Shown: one piece after another, positions 30,499 to 43,295 of the stretch | Position numbering within the stretch: position 1 is the stretch's first letter | Layout of the letters: the number at the start of each line of letters is the position of its first letter | Assembly: GCF_026410085.1 (NCBI RefSeq) | Contig: NZ_CP112866.1 | Location: 5,269,001 to 5,333,000, forward strand | Source of the DNA: Pseudomonas quebecensis | GTDB lineage: Bacteria > Pseudomonadota > Gammaproteobacteria > Pseudomonadales > Pseudomonadaceae | Reading direction: 5' to 3' | Length of the DNA stretch: 64,000 nucleotides | The notes under the pieces: model-generated | The model's input: only the letters and a program-made list of their open reading frames with translations | Told to the model about the DNA's origin: nothing | Database searches by the model: none | Position numbers and translations under genes: made by a program

Positions 30499-31452
30499 GT
30501 GAGCCAGCCTACGCCAGCCGTGCGTACCTTCCAAGACTTGATCCTCGCCCTCCAGCAATACTGGGCCGAGCAAGGTTGTGTGGTACTTCAGCCCTACGAT
30601 ATGGAAGTAGGCGCCGGCACTTTCCACACCGCTACCTTCCTGCGGGCCATCGGCCCGGAAACCTGGAACGCCGCTTATGTGCAGCCCAGTCGTCGCCCGA
30701 CTGACGGCCGCTACGGCGAAAACCCGAACCGTCTGCAGCACTACTACCAGTTCCAGGTGGTATTGAAGCCCAACCCGGATAACTTCCAGGAACTCTATCT
30801 GGGCTCGCTGAAACACGTCGGCCTCGACCCCTTGGTACACGACATCCGTTTCGTCGAAGACAACTGGGAATCGCCGACCCTGGGCGCCTGGGGCCTGGGC
30901 TGGGAGGTCTGGCTCAATGGTATGGAAGTGACGCAATTCACTTACTTCCAACAAGCGGGCGGCATCGAGTGCTACCCGGTAACCGGCGAAATCACCTACG
31001 GCCTTGAGCGCCTGGCCATGTACCTGCAGGGCGTGGATTCGGTCTACGACCTGGTATGGGCTGATGGCCCGTTCGGCAAAGTGACCTATGGCGACGTGTT
31101 CCACCAGAACGAAGTGGAGCAGTCGACCTATAACTTTGAACACGCCAACGTCGACAAGCTGTTCGAACTGTTCGATTTCTATGAAAGCGAAGCCAAACGC
31201 CTGATCGAACTCGATCAGCCGCTGCCGCTGCCGAGCTACGAAATGGTGTTGAAGGCGTCCCATACCTTCAACCTGCTGGACGCCCGCCGCGCCATCTCGG
31301 TGACCGCGCGCCAGCAATACATCCTGCGTGTACGCACCCTGGCGCGTTCCGTCGCTCAAGCCTACCTGCTGGCACGCGCCAAGCTGGGCTTCCCGATGGC
31401 TACCGAGGATTTGCGTGATGAAGTGTTGGCTAAGCTGGAGGCTGCACAATGA
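30499..31452 (+). CDS. glyQ: Glycyl-tRNA synthetase alpha subunit
   Basis: Catalytic subunit of the alpha2beta2 bacterial glycyl-tRNA synthetase (class II). GTG at 30499 is preferred over GTG at 30490: it gives the family start [20 protein letters not shown] and has AACAGGTGA at good spacing. Result 317 aa. Signature blocks are [37 protein letters not shown] and [19 protein letters not shown]. It overlaps glyS by 4 bp. A TATACT -10-like element lies at 30453-30458. Confidence 0.97.
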   Translation: MSQPTPAVRTFQDLILALQQYWAEQGCVVLQPYDMEVGAGTFHTATFLRAIGPETWNAAYVQPSRRPTDGRYGENPNRLQHYYQFQVVLKPNPDNFQELYLGSLKHVGLDPLVHDIRFVEDNWESPTLGAWGLGWEVWLNGMEVTQFTYFQQAGGIECYPVTGEITYGLERLAMYLQGVDSVYDLVWADGPFGKVTYGDVFHQNEVEQSTYNFEHANVDKLFELFDFYESEAKRLIELDQPLPLPSYEMVLKASHTFNLLDARRAISVTARQQYILRVRTLARSVAQAYLLARAKLGFPMATEDLRDEVLAKLEAAQ

Positions 31453-33503
31453 GTGCTCAAGATTTCCTGGTTGAACTGGGCACCGAAGAGCTGCCACCCA
31501 AGGCGCTCAATACGCTGGCCGACGCCTTCCTGGCCGGTATCGAAAAAGGCCTGCAGACCGCCGGCCTGAAGTTTGAAGCGAAAAAAGTCTACGCCGCACC
31601 GCGTCGCCTGGCGGTACTGCTGACCGCGCTGGAAACCCAGCAGCCGGACCGCAGCATCAACCTCGATGGCCCGCCACGCCAGGCCGCCTTCGACGCCGAA
31701 GGCAACCCGACCCAGGCCGCCCTGGGCTTCGCCAAGAAGTGCGGCGTGGAGCTGAGCGATATCGACCAGAGCGGTCCGAAACTGCGCTTCAGCCAGGTCA
31801 TTACCGGCAAGCCGACCGCCAGCCTGCTGCCAACCATCGTCGAAGATTCCCTTAACGACCTGCCGATCCCCAAGCGCATGCGTTGGGGTGCGCGCAAGGA
31901 AGAGTTCGTGCGTCCGACCCAGTGGCTGGTGATGCTGCTGGGTGACCAGGTCATCGACTGCACTATTCTCGCCCAGAAGGCCGGTCGCGATTCCCGTGGC
32001 CACCGCTTCCACCACCCGCAAAGCGTGCGTATTACTTCGCCGGCCAACTACCTCAACGACCTGCGTGGCGCCTACGTATTGGCCGATGCCAACGAGCGTC
32101 GTGAGCTGATCAGCAAGCGCACCGAAGAGCTGGCCCGCCTGCAGGAAGGCACTGCCATCGTGCCGCCAAACCTGCTCGACGAAGTGACCGCGCTGGTGGA
32201 GTGGCCGGTGCCGTTGGTGTGTTCGTTCGAGGAGCGTTTCCTCGATGTGCCGCAGGAAGCCCTGATCACGACCATGCAGGACAACCAGAAGTACTTCTGC
32301 CTGCTGGATGCCGACGGCAAGTTGCTGCCGCGCTTTATCACCGTGGCCAACATCGAGAGCAAGGACCCGCAGCAGATCATCGCCGGTAACGAGAAAGTCG
32401 TTCGCCCGCGCCTGACCGACGCCGAGTTCTTCTTCAAGCAGGACAAGAAGCAGAAGCTGGAAGACTTCAACCTGCGCCTGCAGAACGTGGTGTTCCAGGA
32501 GAAACTCGGCAGCGTCTACGACAAAGCCGTACGTGTTTCCAAGCTGGCGGCCTACATTGCACCACGCATTGGTGGTGATGCAGCCTGGGCCGCGCGTGCC
32601 GGCTTGCTGTCCAAGTGCGACCTGGCCACCGAGATGGTCGGCGAATTCCCCGAGATGCAAGGCGTTGCCGGCTACTACTACGCCCTCAACGATGGCGAGC
32701 CGAACGATGTGGCCCTGGCGCTGAACGAGCAGTACATGCCGCGCGGTGCCGGTGCCGAGTTGCCGTCCACCCTCACGGGTGCAGCCGTGGCGATCGCCGA
32801 CAAGCTGGACACCCTGGTCGGCATCTTCGGCATCGGCATGCTGCCCACCGGTAGCAAAGACCCGTACGCCCTGCGCCGTGCGGCCCTGGGGGTGCTGCGC
32901 ATCCTGATCGACAAGAAGCTCGACCTCGACCTGACCCAGGCCGTGGTCTTCGCGGTCGGCCAATTCGGTGCCAAGGTCAAGCAGGCCGGCCTGGCCGAGC
33001 AAGTGCTGGAGTTCGTGTTCGACCGCCTGCGTGCGCGCTACGAGGACGAAGGCGTGGATGTTTCCGTCTACCTGTCGGTTCGTGCCCTGCAACCGGGTTC
33101 GGCATTGGACTTCGACCAGCGCGTACAAGCCGTGCAGGCGTTCCGCAAGTTGCCTGAGGCCGATGCGTTGGCTGCCGTGAACAAGCGCGTGTCGAACCTG
33201 CTGGGCAAGGCCGAAGGCATGAGCAACGTTGATGTCGACCCGGGCCTGTTTGCCGATGCCAAGGAGTTCTCGCTGAACTCAGCCATCGTCAAGGCAGAGA
33301 ACGCCGTGAAACCGCTGATCGCCGAGCGCAACTACGCCGAAGCGCTGGCGCGCCTGGCGACCTTGCGTGAGCCGGTGGATGCGTTCTTCGAAGCGGTGAT
33401 GATCAATGCCGAAGACGCAGGTGTGCGGAAAAACCGCTACGCCATGCTGGCGCGCCTGCGTGGTCTGTTCGTCAATATCGCCGACATTTCGACCCTGAGC
33501 TGA
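31449..33503 (+). CDS. glyS: Glycyl-tRNA synthetase beta subunit
   Basis: The 684-aa tRNA-recognition subunit. It starts [20 protein letters not shown], the typical GlyS N-terminus, has [20 protein letters not shown] in the B3/4-like and HD-type region, and ends in an ALBD-like anticodon-binding domain (about 560-684). Overlap with glyQ is ATGA (4 bp) and gmhB follows after 2 bp, so glyQS-gmhB form one unit. Confidence 0.97.
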   Translation: MSAQDFLVELGTEELPPKALNTLADAFLAGIEKGLQTAGLKFEAKKVYAAPRRLAVLLTALETQQPDRSINLDGPPRQAAFDAEGNPTQAALGFAKKCGVELSDIDQSGPKLRFSQVITGKPTASLLPTIVEDSLNDLPIPKRMRWGARKEEFVRPTQWLVMLLGDQVIDCTILAQKAGRDSRGHRFHHPQSVRITSPANYLNDLRGAYVLADANERRELISKRTEELARLQEGTAIVPPNLLDEVTALVEWPVPLVCSFEERFLDVPQEALITTMQDNQKYFCLLDADGKLLPRFITVANIESKDPQQIIAGNEKVVRPRLTDAEFFFKQDKKQKLEDFNLRLQNVVFQEKLGSVYDKAVRVSKLAAYIAPRIGGDAAWAARAGLLSKCDLATEMVGEFPEMQGVAGYYYALNDGEPNDVALALNEQYMPRGAGAELPSTLTGAAVAIADKLDTLVGIFGIGMLPTGSKDPYALRRAALGVLRILIDKKLDLDLTQAVVFAVGQFGAKVKQAGLAEQVLEFVFDRLRARYEDEGVDVSVYLSVRALQPGSALDFDQRVQAVQAFRKLPEADALAAVNKRVSNLLGKAEGMSNVDVDPGLFADAKEFSLNSAIVKAENAVKPLIAERNYAEALARLATLREPVDAFFEAVMINAEDAGVRKNRYAMLARLRGLFVNIADISTLS

Positions 33504-33505
33504 CC

Positions 33506-34042
33506 ATGCTGAAGCTGCTGATTCTCGATCGGGACGGTGTAATCAACTACGACTCCGACGCCTACATCAAATCGGTCGAGGAATGGATTCCAGTACCCGG
33601 CTCGATCGAGGCCATCGCGCAGTTGAGCAAAGCCGGCTGGACAGTGGCCATCGCCACCAACCAGTCCGGCATTGCCCGTGGCTACTATGACCTCGCCACC
33701 CTGGACGCCATGCATGCGCGCTTGCGCGCGTTGGTGGCTGAGCAGGGCGGCGAGGTGGGCTTGGTTGTGTACTGCCCCCATGGGCCGGACGAGGGCTGCG
33801 ATTGCCGCAAACCCAAGCCGGGCATGTTGAAAACCATTGCAGAACATTACAACGTGCCGTTGGCTGGGATATGGTTCGTCGGGGACAGCCTCGGTGACCT
33901 GGAGGCGGCCAAGGCCGTCGACTCTCAGCCAGTTTTGGTAAAGACCGGGAAAGGCGAAAAGACCCAGGCGAAAAACCTGCCGGTAGGCACATTGATTTTT
34001 GACGATCTGGCGGCAGTTGCCGCAGAACTTATCAACAACTAG
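33506..34042 (+). CDS. gmhB: D-glycero-beta-D-manno-heptose-1,7-bisphosphate 7-phosphatase
   Basis: HAD-family phosphatase in ADP-heptose synthesis for LPS core. The 178-aa protein has motif I LILDRDGVINYDSD (nucleophile and acid Asp), motif II ATNQSG, a zinc-binding loop (YCPHGPDEGCDCRKPKPG) and motif IV FVGDSLGDLEAA. It starts 2 bp after glyS and precedes plsC, so envelope genes follow the tRNA synthetase. Confidence 0.95.
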   Translation: MLKLLILDRDGVINYDSDAYIKSVEEWIPVPGSIEAIAQLSKAGWTVAIATNQSGIARGYYDLATLDAMHARLRALVAEQGGEVGLVVYCPHGPDEGCDCRKPKPGMLKTIAEHYNVPLAGIWFVGDSLGDLEAAKAVDSQPVLVKTGKGEKTQAKNLPVGTLIFDDLAAVAAELINN

Positions 34043-34125
34043 CCGCCCTCGACTTCCTGACCAAGGATTGTTCGGGAGTGCGCTGTTCAACAGGCGGGCC
34101 GTGTCCCGCAACGGTAAATGCCGCC

Positions 34126-34896
34126 ATGTCGATCTTGCAGGCCATCAGAACCTTTTTCTTTTACCTGCTGCTGGGCACCAGTTCGTTTCTCTGGTGCACC
34201 CTGAGCTTTTTTATTGCGCCGTTCCTGCCGTTCAAGGCGCGCTATCGCTTTATCAACGTTTACTGGTGCCGCTGCGCGTTGTGGTTGGCCAAGGTATTCC
34301 TGAATATTCGCTTCGAGGTCAAGGGCGCGGAAAACGTCCCTGAGCAGCCCTGCGTGATTCTGTCGAACCACCAGAGCACATGGGAGACGTTCTTTCTCTC
34401 GGCTTACTTCTCGCCCTTGAGCCAGGTGCTCAAGCGCGAGTTGCTGTACGTGCCATTTTTCGGCTGGGCGATGGCCATGTTGCGTCCCATCGCCATTGAC
34501 CGTGACAACCCCAAGGCCGCGCTCAAGCATGTGGCCAAGAAGGGCGACGAGCTGCTCAAAGACGGCGTGTGGGTGCTGATCTTCCCGGAGGGCACTCGCG
34601 TACCCTACGGCACCGTGGGCAAGTTCTCGCGAGGTGGGACTGCTTTGGCGGTCAACGCCAATCTGCCGGTACTGCCGATTGCGCATAACGCCGGCAAGTT
34701 CTGGCCGAAAACCGGCTGGGCCAAACGCGAAGGCACGATTACCGTGGTCATTGGCGAACCGATGTATGCCGAAGGCGAAGGCCCTCGCGCCATTGCGGCA
34801 CTGAATGATCGCGCCGCGGCCTGGAACGAAGCGCAGCAACGCGCCATGGGTTCACTGCCACCGGAGCCGATCGTTGTGGATACACCCGTCGTATGA
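34126..34896 (+). CDS. plsC: 1-acyl-sn-glycerol-3-phosphate acyltransferase
   Basis: Converts lysophosphatidate to phosphatidate in the inner membrane. The 256-aa protein starts MSILQAIRTFFFYLLLGTSS with membrane segments at about 8-40. Acyltransferase motifs are LSNHQSTWETFF (HX4E instead of the usual HX4D) and FPEGTRVPYG. Start 34126 is chosen because the preceding in-frame residues are not conserved-looking and this gives the membrane anchor. It lies 83 bp downstream of gmhB. Confidence 0.93.
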   Translation: MSILQAIRTFFFYLLLGTSSFLWCTLSFFIAPFLPFKARYRFINVYWCRCALWLAKVFLNIRFEVKGAENVPEQPCVILSNHQSTWETFFLSAYFSPLSQVLKRELLYVPFFGWAMAMLRPIAIDRDNPKAALKHVAKKGDELLKDGVWVLIFPEGTRVPYGTVGKFSRGGTALAVNANLPVLPIAHNAGKFWPKTGWAKREGTITVVIGEPMYAEGEGPRAIAALNDRAAAWNEAQQRAMGSLPPEPIVVDTPVV

Positions 34897-34955
34897 TGTT
34901 CTGTGGATAACCTGTGCACGGTTTGTTGGCGAATGGCTTCTTTTTTACGTTAAAA

Positions 34956-35054
34956 AGCTGATTTTATTAGATATTTCAAAAAGGGATAAAATCTCGAAAA
35001 AGGTGCATAAGTTTTTCCAGCTATAAAAAAACCGGTCTTGATGACCGGTTTTTT
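34956..35054 (+). ncRNA. Candidate structured RNA (nested dyads plus terminator)
   Basis: The 180-bp gap between plsC and the CHASE2 kinase is very AT-rich. It holds a closing pair AGCT (34956-34959 / 35019-35022) around two hairpins: GATTTTAT / ATAAAATC (34960-34967 / 34986-34993) and GAAAAA / TTTTTC (34996-35001 / 35012-35017). A 12-bp intrinsic terminator follows. A possible promoter is TTGTTG (34923) and TACGTT (34946), 17 bp apart. The arrangement fits a short RNA of about 95 nt, or a structured plsC 3' UTR. No known RNA family is recognised. Confidence 0.35.
35026..35054. terminator. Strong bidirectional intrinsic terminator
   Basis: A perfect 12-bp stem AAAAAACCGGTC / GACCGGTTTTTT with loop TTGAT. 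It ends transcription from plsC (+) and from the CHASE2 kinase (-). Confidence 0.94.
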
Positions 35055-35076
35055 GTGTTCGCCCCAAATGCCTCGC

Positions 35077-37356
35077 TTACTCCTCCAGCAAGGGCAACCG
35101 AAGGTTGAATACGGTGCCTTTACCCAATGTGCTTTCACAACTGATAACGCCCCTGTGACGCTCCACCACCGCCTTGACCATCGTCAGGCCCAGCCCCAGT
35201 CCTTCGCTGCCTTGGGCTGAATCAAAGCGCCGGTACTGGCTGAACAGTTCGGGCAAATCGTCTGGCGCTATGCCAGGGCCCTGATCGCTGATGCGGCATC
35301 CAAGCCAGCCGTCAGCAGCGGCATGACTCAACCTGACGGTGGTACCGGAAGGTGAGTACTTGACCGCATTCTCAAGCACATTGAATAACGCTCGAGTGAG
35401 CAGCGACTGATCGGCCAACACCATGCCTTCATCCGCCTCATCCAGGTCGTGGACCAAGTGGATGCCTTTGAGCTGAGCAATTACTGCCACTTGGTCGAAG
35501 GCATCCATCACCAACATGGCAAACAGCGTCGGCTGGAAGTGATAGCCATCGGCCTCGGCTTTGGCCAACTGCACGAATGACTCGGTGAGGCTCAACGCGC
35601 GTCGTACCTGCTGTTCGATCTGGGCAAATATCGGCGACTCGCTGCTGTGCACATCCAGCAATGCAAGGATCGCTGAGTGGGGGGCGCGCAAGTCGTGGGA
35701 AAGAAAGCGCAACATGGTTTCCCGATGCTGCTGGGCGTCACGCTCCTTACTCAGATCGGTAAGGCTTAATAGCCAGCCCAGGGCAAAATCGCCTTCGGCC
35801 GGTAGCAGGGGCGCAAGCTCCATGCGCAGGCTGCGCTGGTGGATATCGCGGAACTCGACCAGTTCCAGTTGCGCGAGGGCAGGGCGGACGCCGCCGTGCA
35901 GGGGTGGATAACCCAGGTCGGCCAGTTGCTCCAGGAGATTTTCAGCGACCAGGTCATTGCCGAACACATTCCGGGCGATACGATTGGCCAGCAGAATATT
36001 GCCTTGCGGATCGGTGATCAGCGTCGCCACCGGCAGGCACTCAAGGCCATCGGCCATGAAGCGCCGGGTATCTCGTGTGCGGCTGACCGCTTGCTCCAGC
36101 GCGAAGATGCGCGACTGCAACACGTCGCCTCGGCTGGCGGGCGCACGGCGGCGTTCAGGCAGGACCTTGGGCTCGTCGTCCAGGCGCGCCAACTCCCAGC
36201 CGAAATAGGCGAGAATTACACTCAGTCGGCGCCAATTCCAGATCAGGTAGCTGAGCAACAAACCGATCAGGCAAGCGGCCGGCGACCACCAGTGCCCCAT
36301 GCGTAACAACGTCCAGGCGCCGACCAACGCGATGAACATGCAGCCCAGCGTCATCCAGAGCGCATAGCGTGGCCGGTAGAGCAGCAACGCCAACAACAGC
36401 GCCACCAGTGAGGTCGCTATCAACGCCGCAAGCCATCCTGGAACATCTTCAATACTGCGACCTTGTAATAATCCATTGAGTACGTTGGCCTGAATGTCCA
36501 GCCCTGCGGTAGTACCAGCCGTGGAAAAGAGGGGTGTAACAAAACGATCCCCCATTGCAGACGCGTTTGCCCCCACCAGAATCAAACGGTCACGCAGTTG
36601 TGCCGGTGGCACCTCACCGTGCAATACGCTGACATAGGACACGCTGGGGAAGTGGCTATGAACAGGGATGGAGGGGATGCGGATCGCATGATCTCGGTGC
36701 CAGCGTTGCGGTGTCGATACCAGCGGCCCGCCGGGCATTTGTCGTGGTTCAACGGCCATTTGGTAAGCCAGCCAGGCAAGCTGCGGGACCATCGCATCAG
36801 CTGGTCCTTCACGCAGATACAGGCTGCGCACCACGCCGTCGCTGTCGGCTTCAACATTGATATGACCCAAGCCCCTGGCACATTTGAGTAATGGCAGCCT
36901 GTGCGCTTCGGCCTGGCCGTCGCCTGTGGAGTCGTCCTGCACCAAAGGCAGCACCACGTTGCCGGCGTTGCATAGCGCATCCGCCAGACGCTTATCGCCA
37001 GCGGGTTCTTCGGGCTCACTGAAGATCACGTCGAACAGAATCCCGGCCGGCTGCGCAGCGCTGAGGCGATCAATCAGATCAGCATGCAGGGTACGAGGCC
37101 AAGGCCATTGCCCGAGTTTCTTGAGGCTGGGCTCGTCGATGGTCACCAGCAAAATACGCGGATCTACCGGCAGCGACGTCAAGCGCAGCAGGCTGTCATA
37201 CAGCGGGTTACTCAAGGCCAGCCCAGGACTCACCGACAGGTAGGCAGTTATAGGCAGCAGCAGCAAACCGATCCACAGCCATTCACGCACCAACCCGCGG
37301 AACAAGCGCTGGGCATGGGTCGGTTGCCGCTTCTCGGCCTTACCCCAGAGCATCAT
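35077..37356 (-). CDS. CHASE2-domain sensor histidine kinase
   Basis: A 759-aa membrane sensor kinase. Order: TM1 (24-44), extracytoplasmic CHASE2 domain (about 45-305, with RILLVTIDEPSLKKLGQWPW and LILVGANASAMGDRFVTP), three TMs (306-327, 331-350, 357-375), a PAS-like domain (about 435-535), HisKA with phospho-acceptor His554 in FLSHDLRAPHS, and HATPase with N663 (NVLENAVKYS), DQGPGIAP and GLGLGLTMV. All catalytic motifs are intact. The ligand is unknown. It is divergent from the response regulator, with a 417-bp gap. Alternative start: the next ATG, 3 bp later. Confidence 0.93.
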   Translation of the reverse strand: MMLWGKAEKRQPTHAQRLFRGLVREWLWIGLLLLPITAYLSVSPGLALSNPLYDSLLRLTSLPVDPRILLVTIDEPSLKKLGQWPWPRTLHADLIDRLSAAQPAGILFDVIFSEPEEPAGDKRLADALCNAGNVVLPLVQDDSTGDGQAEAHRLPLLKCARGLGHINVEADSDGVVRSLYLREGPADAMVPQLAWLAYQMAVEPRQMPGGPLVSTPQRWHRDHAIRIPSIPVHSHFPSVSYVSVLHGEVPPAQLRDRLILVGANASAMGDRFVTPLFSTAGTTAGLDIQANVLNGLLQGRSIEDVPGWLAALIATSLVALLLALLLYRPRYALWMTLGCMFIALVGAWTLLRMGHWWSPAACLIGLLLSYLIWNWRRLSVILAYFGWELARLDDEPKVLPERRRAPASRGDVLQSRIFALEQAVSRTRDTRRFMADGLECLPVATLITDPQGNILLANRIARNVFGNDLVAENLLEQLADLGYPPLHGGVRPALAQLELVEFRDIHQRSLRMELAPLLPAEGDFALGWLLSLTDLSKERDAQQHRETMLRFLSHDLRAPHSAILALLDVHSSESPIFAQIEQQVRRALSLTESFVQLAKAEADGYHFQPTLFAMLVMDAFDQVAVIAQLKGIHLVHDLDEADEGMVLADQSLLTRALFNVLENAVKYSPSGTTVRLSHAAADGWLGCRISDQGPGIAPDDLPELFSQYRRFDSAQGSEGLGLGLTMVKAVVERHRGVISCESTLGKGTVFNLRLPLLEE

Positions 37357-37468
37357 AGGTCACCGCGCCGGTGTTGGAGGAGGGTACTAAACATTGTCGT
37401 GGTTTCACTTCTGCTCGCGGGAAGCCCATTCTCGCCCAATCGGAAAAGTTTTCCTGCACGATGTTCAT
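37340..37468 (-). CDS. Candidate 42-aa leader ORF overlapping the kinase start
   Basis: An ATG at 37468, preceded by GGAG at 5-nt spacing, opens a frame of 42 codons (MNIVQENFSDWARMGFPRAE and on) that ends with TAA at 37340-37342, 17 bases inside the CHASE2 kinase gene. The overlap would allow translational coupling. There is no homology I can name, and chance occurrence in GC-rich DNA is possible. Confidence 0.3.
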   Translation of the reverse strand: MNIVQENFSDWARMGFPRAEVKPRQCLVPSSNTGAVTYDALG

Positions 37469-37773
37469 TGAGGCTCCGCCGTGGCGACTTGAAAGCGGTG
37501 AGGTGAGGGCGGCTCCGCTATGTGCACCGAGGAGTCTACGACGGCACATGTGTCGGCTGAGCCTTTTCCTTACTATCGGGAGTCGGTATCTTTCCTGCCT
37601 GGGTAGAAACGTTTTCCAATGAGTTAAGCACTCTTGGAAATGAGCCTACCGAGAGATCCAGGGGGGCGTTGGTTCTGAGCACAATTCTTCAGATTCAACG
37701 ACCGGCATCTGCGCAGTACGTGCCTTGATGAGGACGACGGCTGCCGTACTCTTCAAGACGAAAGGACCCACCC
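37469..37773. promoter_or_regulatory. Intergenic region between divergent kinase and regulator genes
   Basis: This 305-bp stretch should hold promoters for the kinase (-) and regulator (+). I see no convincing consensus sigma-70 pair, no strong dyad and no further gene. A purine-rich GAAAGGACC ribosome site precedes the regulator. Confidence 0.5.
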
Positions 37774-38496
37774 ATGCGTGTCGCAATACTGGATGACGAA
37801 CCCGCGGAATTACGCCGGGTGGAACAGACACTGCGACAAATCCCAGGTACTGCGGAACAGCCTTGGGCCCTGCATTGTTTCGAGCGTGGGGAAGACCTGC
37901 TGCGTCAACTGCGACGGGAAACCTTCGATCTGTTGATCCTGGACTGGCAACTGCCGGACATCACTGGTATCGCATTGCTGCGCTGGACGCGCGAACACAT
38001 GGAATCGCCGCCTGCTGTGATCATGCTGACCAGCCGCGATGCCGAAAGCGATATCGTCACCGCGTTGAACAGCGGCGCTGACGACTATCTCAGCAAACCC
38101 TTTCGCCCTAATGAACTGAAAGCCCGCGTCAACGCAGTGCTCCGCCGTCACGGCCTGCAGAAATCCGCCACACAGGAAGTACAGAGTTTCAACGATCTGA
38201 CCTTCGACGATGCAGAACTGACGGTTACACGCGCAGGTAAGCCGATCAACCTCACCGAACGAGAGTACCGCCTGGCCAGCTGTCTGTTCGCCAACCTGGC
38301 GAGGCCGTTGTCCCGCGAATACCTGTACGAACGCTTCTGGACCCATGAAGAAATGGTCTCATCCCGCCCGCTGGATACCCATATCTACCGGTTAAGAAAC
38401 AAGCTCGGTCTGACGGCGGATCGGGGTTGGCAACTGCTGACCATCTACGGATATGGCTATCGTTTGGAGAGTGTGCCGGCCCCTTCCTCCAGCTAG
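37774..38496 (+). CDS. OmpR/PhoB-type response regulator
   Basis: A 240-aa two-domain DNA-binding response regulator. The receiver has acidic residues D7 and D8, phospho-acceptor D57 in LLILDWQLPDITG, T86 in IMLTSRD and K108 in YLSKPFRP. The C-terminal winged helix (about 145-235) has LTEREYRLASCLFANLARPL and SRPLDTHIYRLRNKLGL. It is the probable partner of the divergent CHASE2 kinase. A parS-like site begins 10 bp after its stop codon and a terminator follows. Confidence 0.93.
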   Translation: MRVAILDDEPAELRRVEQTLRQIPGTAEQPWALHCFERGEDLLRQLRRETFDLLILDWQLPDITGIALLRWTREHMESPPAVIMLTSRDAESDIVTALNSGADDYLSKPFRPNELKARVNAVLRRHGLQKSATQEVQSFNDLTFDDAELTVTRAGKPINLTEREYRLASCLFANLARPLSREYLYERFWTHEEMVSSRPLDTHIYRLRNKLGLTADRGWQLLTIYGYGYRLESVPAPSSS

Positions 38497-38505
38497 GAAT
38501 GACGA

Positions 38506-38521
38506 TGTTCCACGTGGAGCA
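38506..38521. other. parS site (one mismatch)
   Basis: TGTTCCACGTGGAGCA differs at one position from the Pseudomonas ParB-binding palindrome TGTTCCACGTGGAACA. It lies between the response regulator stop and its terminator. Confidence 0.82.
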
Positions 38522-38549
38522 ATTGAAAAACCAGATTCAGCTGGTGAAA

Positions 38550-38583
38550 AAAAAGGCCAACGCTAAGAAGCGCTGGCCTTTTT
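38550..38583. terminator. Bidirectional terminator between regulator and gyrB
   Basis: Stem AAAAAGGCCA-A-CGC / GCG-C-TGGCCTTTTT with one internal mismatch and loop TAAGAA. U-tracts occur in both directions. Confidence 0.9.
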
Positions 38584-38607
38584 ACTTCGACGAGGGGTAA
38601 ACCGGAA

Positions 38608-42133
<3,526 letters not shown>

Positions 42134-42153
42134 CTAGCTTCTGCTGGGCATGG

Positions 42154-43257
42154 TTACAGGCGCATCGGCATGACAACGTAAGCCGAGTCGTCGTTGTCGG
42201 ATTCCTGTACCAACGCGCTGCTGTTGGAGTCCGAAAGGATCAAGCGAACTTGTTCGGTGGTCATTACGCCCAGGACATCGAGCAGGTAGCTGACGTTAAA
42301 GCCGATTTCCAGCGAGCCACCGTTGTAGTCAACGCCCACTTCTTCTTCCGCTTCTTCCTGCTCCGGGTTATTGGCCTGGATTTTCAGCTGACCATTGGCC
42401 AGTTGCAGGCGGATACCACGGTACTTTTCGTTGGAGAGAATAGCCGTACGACTGAATGCTTCACGCAGTGCCTGACGATCGCCCACCACCAACTTGTCAC
42501 CACCTTTGGGCAGCACGCGCTCGTAGTCCGGGAACTTGCCGTCAACCAGCTTGGAGGTAAAGGTGAATTCGCCGGTGGTGGCGCGAATGTGGTGCTGGCC
42601 CAGCACGATGCTGACGTTGCCGTCCGGCTCGGTGAGCAAACGCGCCAGCTCGAGAATACCTTTGCGGGGCACGATAACCTGGTGACGATCAGGCTGGCCG
42701 ATGTCGGCGCGCATCGAGCACATCGCCAGGCGATGACCGTCGGTTGCGACAGCGCGGATAACGCCTTCGGAGACTTCAAGCAGCATGCCGTTGAGGTAGT
42801 AACGCACGTCCTGCTGAGCCATGGCGAAGCTGGTACGCTCGATCAAACGGCGCAGCTTGCTTTGCTCCAGGCTGCAGGTCAGCGAGCCCGGGCCTTCTTC
42901 AACAGTCGGGAAATCATTGGCTGGCAGCGTGGACAGGGTAAAGCGGCTACGACCGGCCTTGACCACCAACTTCTGCTCATCGACTTTGATGTCGATCAGC
43001 GCATCGTTCGGCAGGCTTTTGCAGATGTCCATCAGCTTGCGTGCCGGAACGGTGATTTCACCGGGTTCGGCAGGTTCTTCCAGCTGCACACGGCCCACCA
43101 GCTCGACTTCAAGGTCAGTACCGGTCAGGGACAATTGCTGGCCTTCGACCACCAGCAATACGTTAGAGAGCACCGGCAAGGTCTGGCGGCGCTCGACGAC
43201 GCCTGCGACCAGTTGCAGGGGTTTCAACAGGGCTTCGCGTTGAATGGTGAAATGCAT
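42154..43257 (-). CDS. dnaN: DNA polymerase III sliding clamp (beta subunit)
   Basis: Dimeric ring that tethers polymerase III to DNA. The 367-aa protein has three repeats of the clamp fold: MHFTIQREALLKPLQLVAGV at the N-terminus, SLEQSKLRRLIERTSFAMAQ opening domain 2, and GDRQALREAFSRTAILSNEK opening domain 3, ending with YVVMPMRL, the usual C-terminus. It follows dnaA after 38 bp in the same operon. Confidence 0.99.
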   Translation of the reverse strand: MHFTIQREALLKPLQLVAGVVERRQTLPVLSNVLLVVEGQQLSLTGTDLEVELVGRVQLEEPAEPGEITVPARKLMDICKSLPNDALIDIKVDEQKLVVKAGRSRFTLSTLPANDFPTVEEGPGSLTCSLEQSKLRRLIERTSFAMAQQDVRYYLNGMLLEVSEGVIRAVATDGHRLAMCSMRADIGQPDRHQVIVPRKGILELARLLTEPDGNVSIVLGQHHIRATTGEFTFTSKLVDGKFPDYERVLPKGGDKLVVGDRQALREAFSRTAILSNEKYRGIRLQLANGQLKIQANNPEQEEAEEEVGVDYNGGSLEIGFNVSYLLDVLGVMTTEQVRLILSDSNSSALVQESDNDDSAYVVMPMRL

Positions 43258-43295
43258 GGTCTAGTCCCTTGCCTTAATAAGCTGCGCTGGTGTCA

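Noticed and set aside
29860..31497. Reading tag as a 545-aa protein extending to 31497
   Set aside because: The upstream part is antisense to glyQ. The zinc-ligand Cys4 pattern fixes the true start at 30417.
31362..33128. Long open frame (588 codons) on the minus strand opposite glyS
   Set aside because: Antisense shadow caused by GC-rich codon use; glyS is certain in the other direction.
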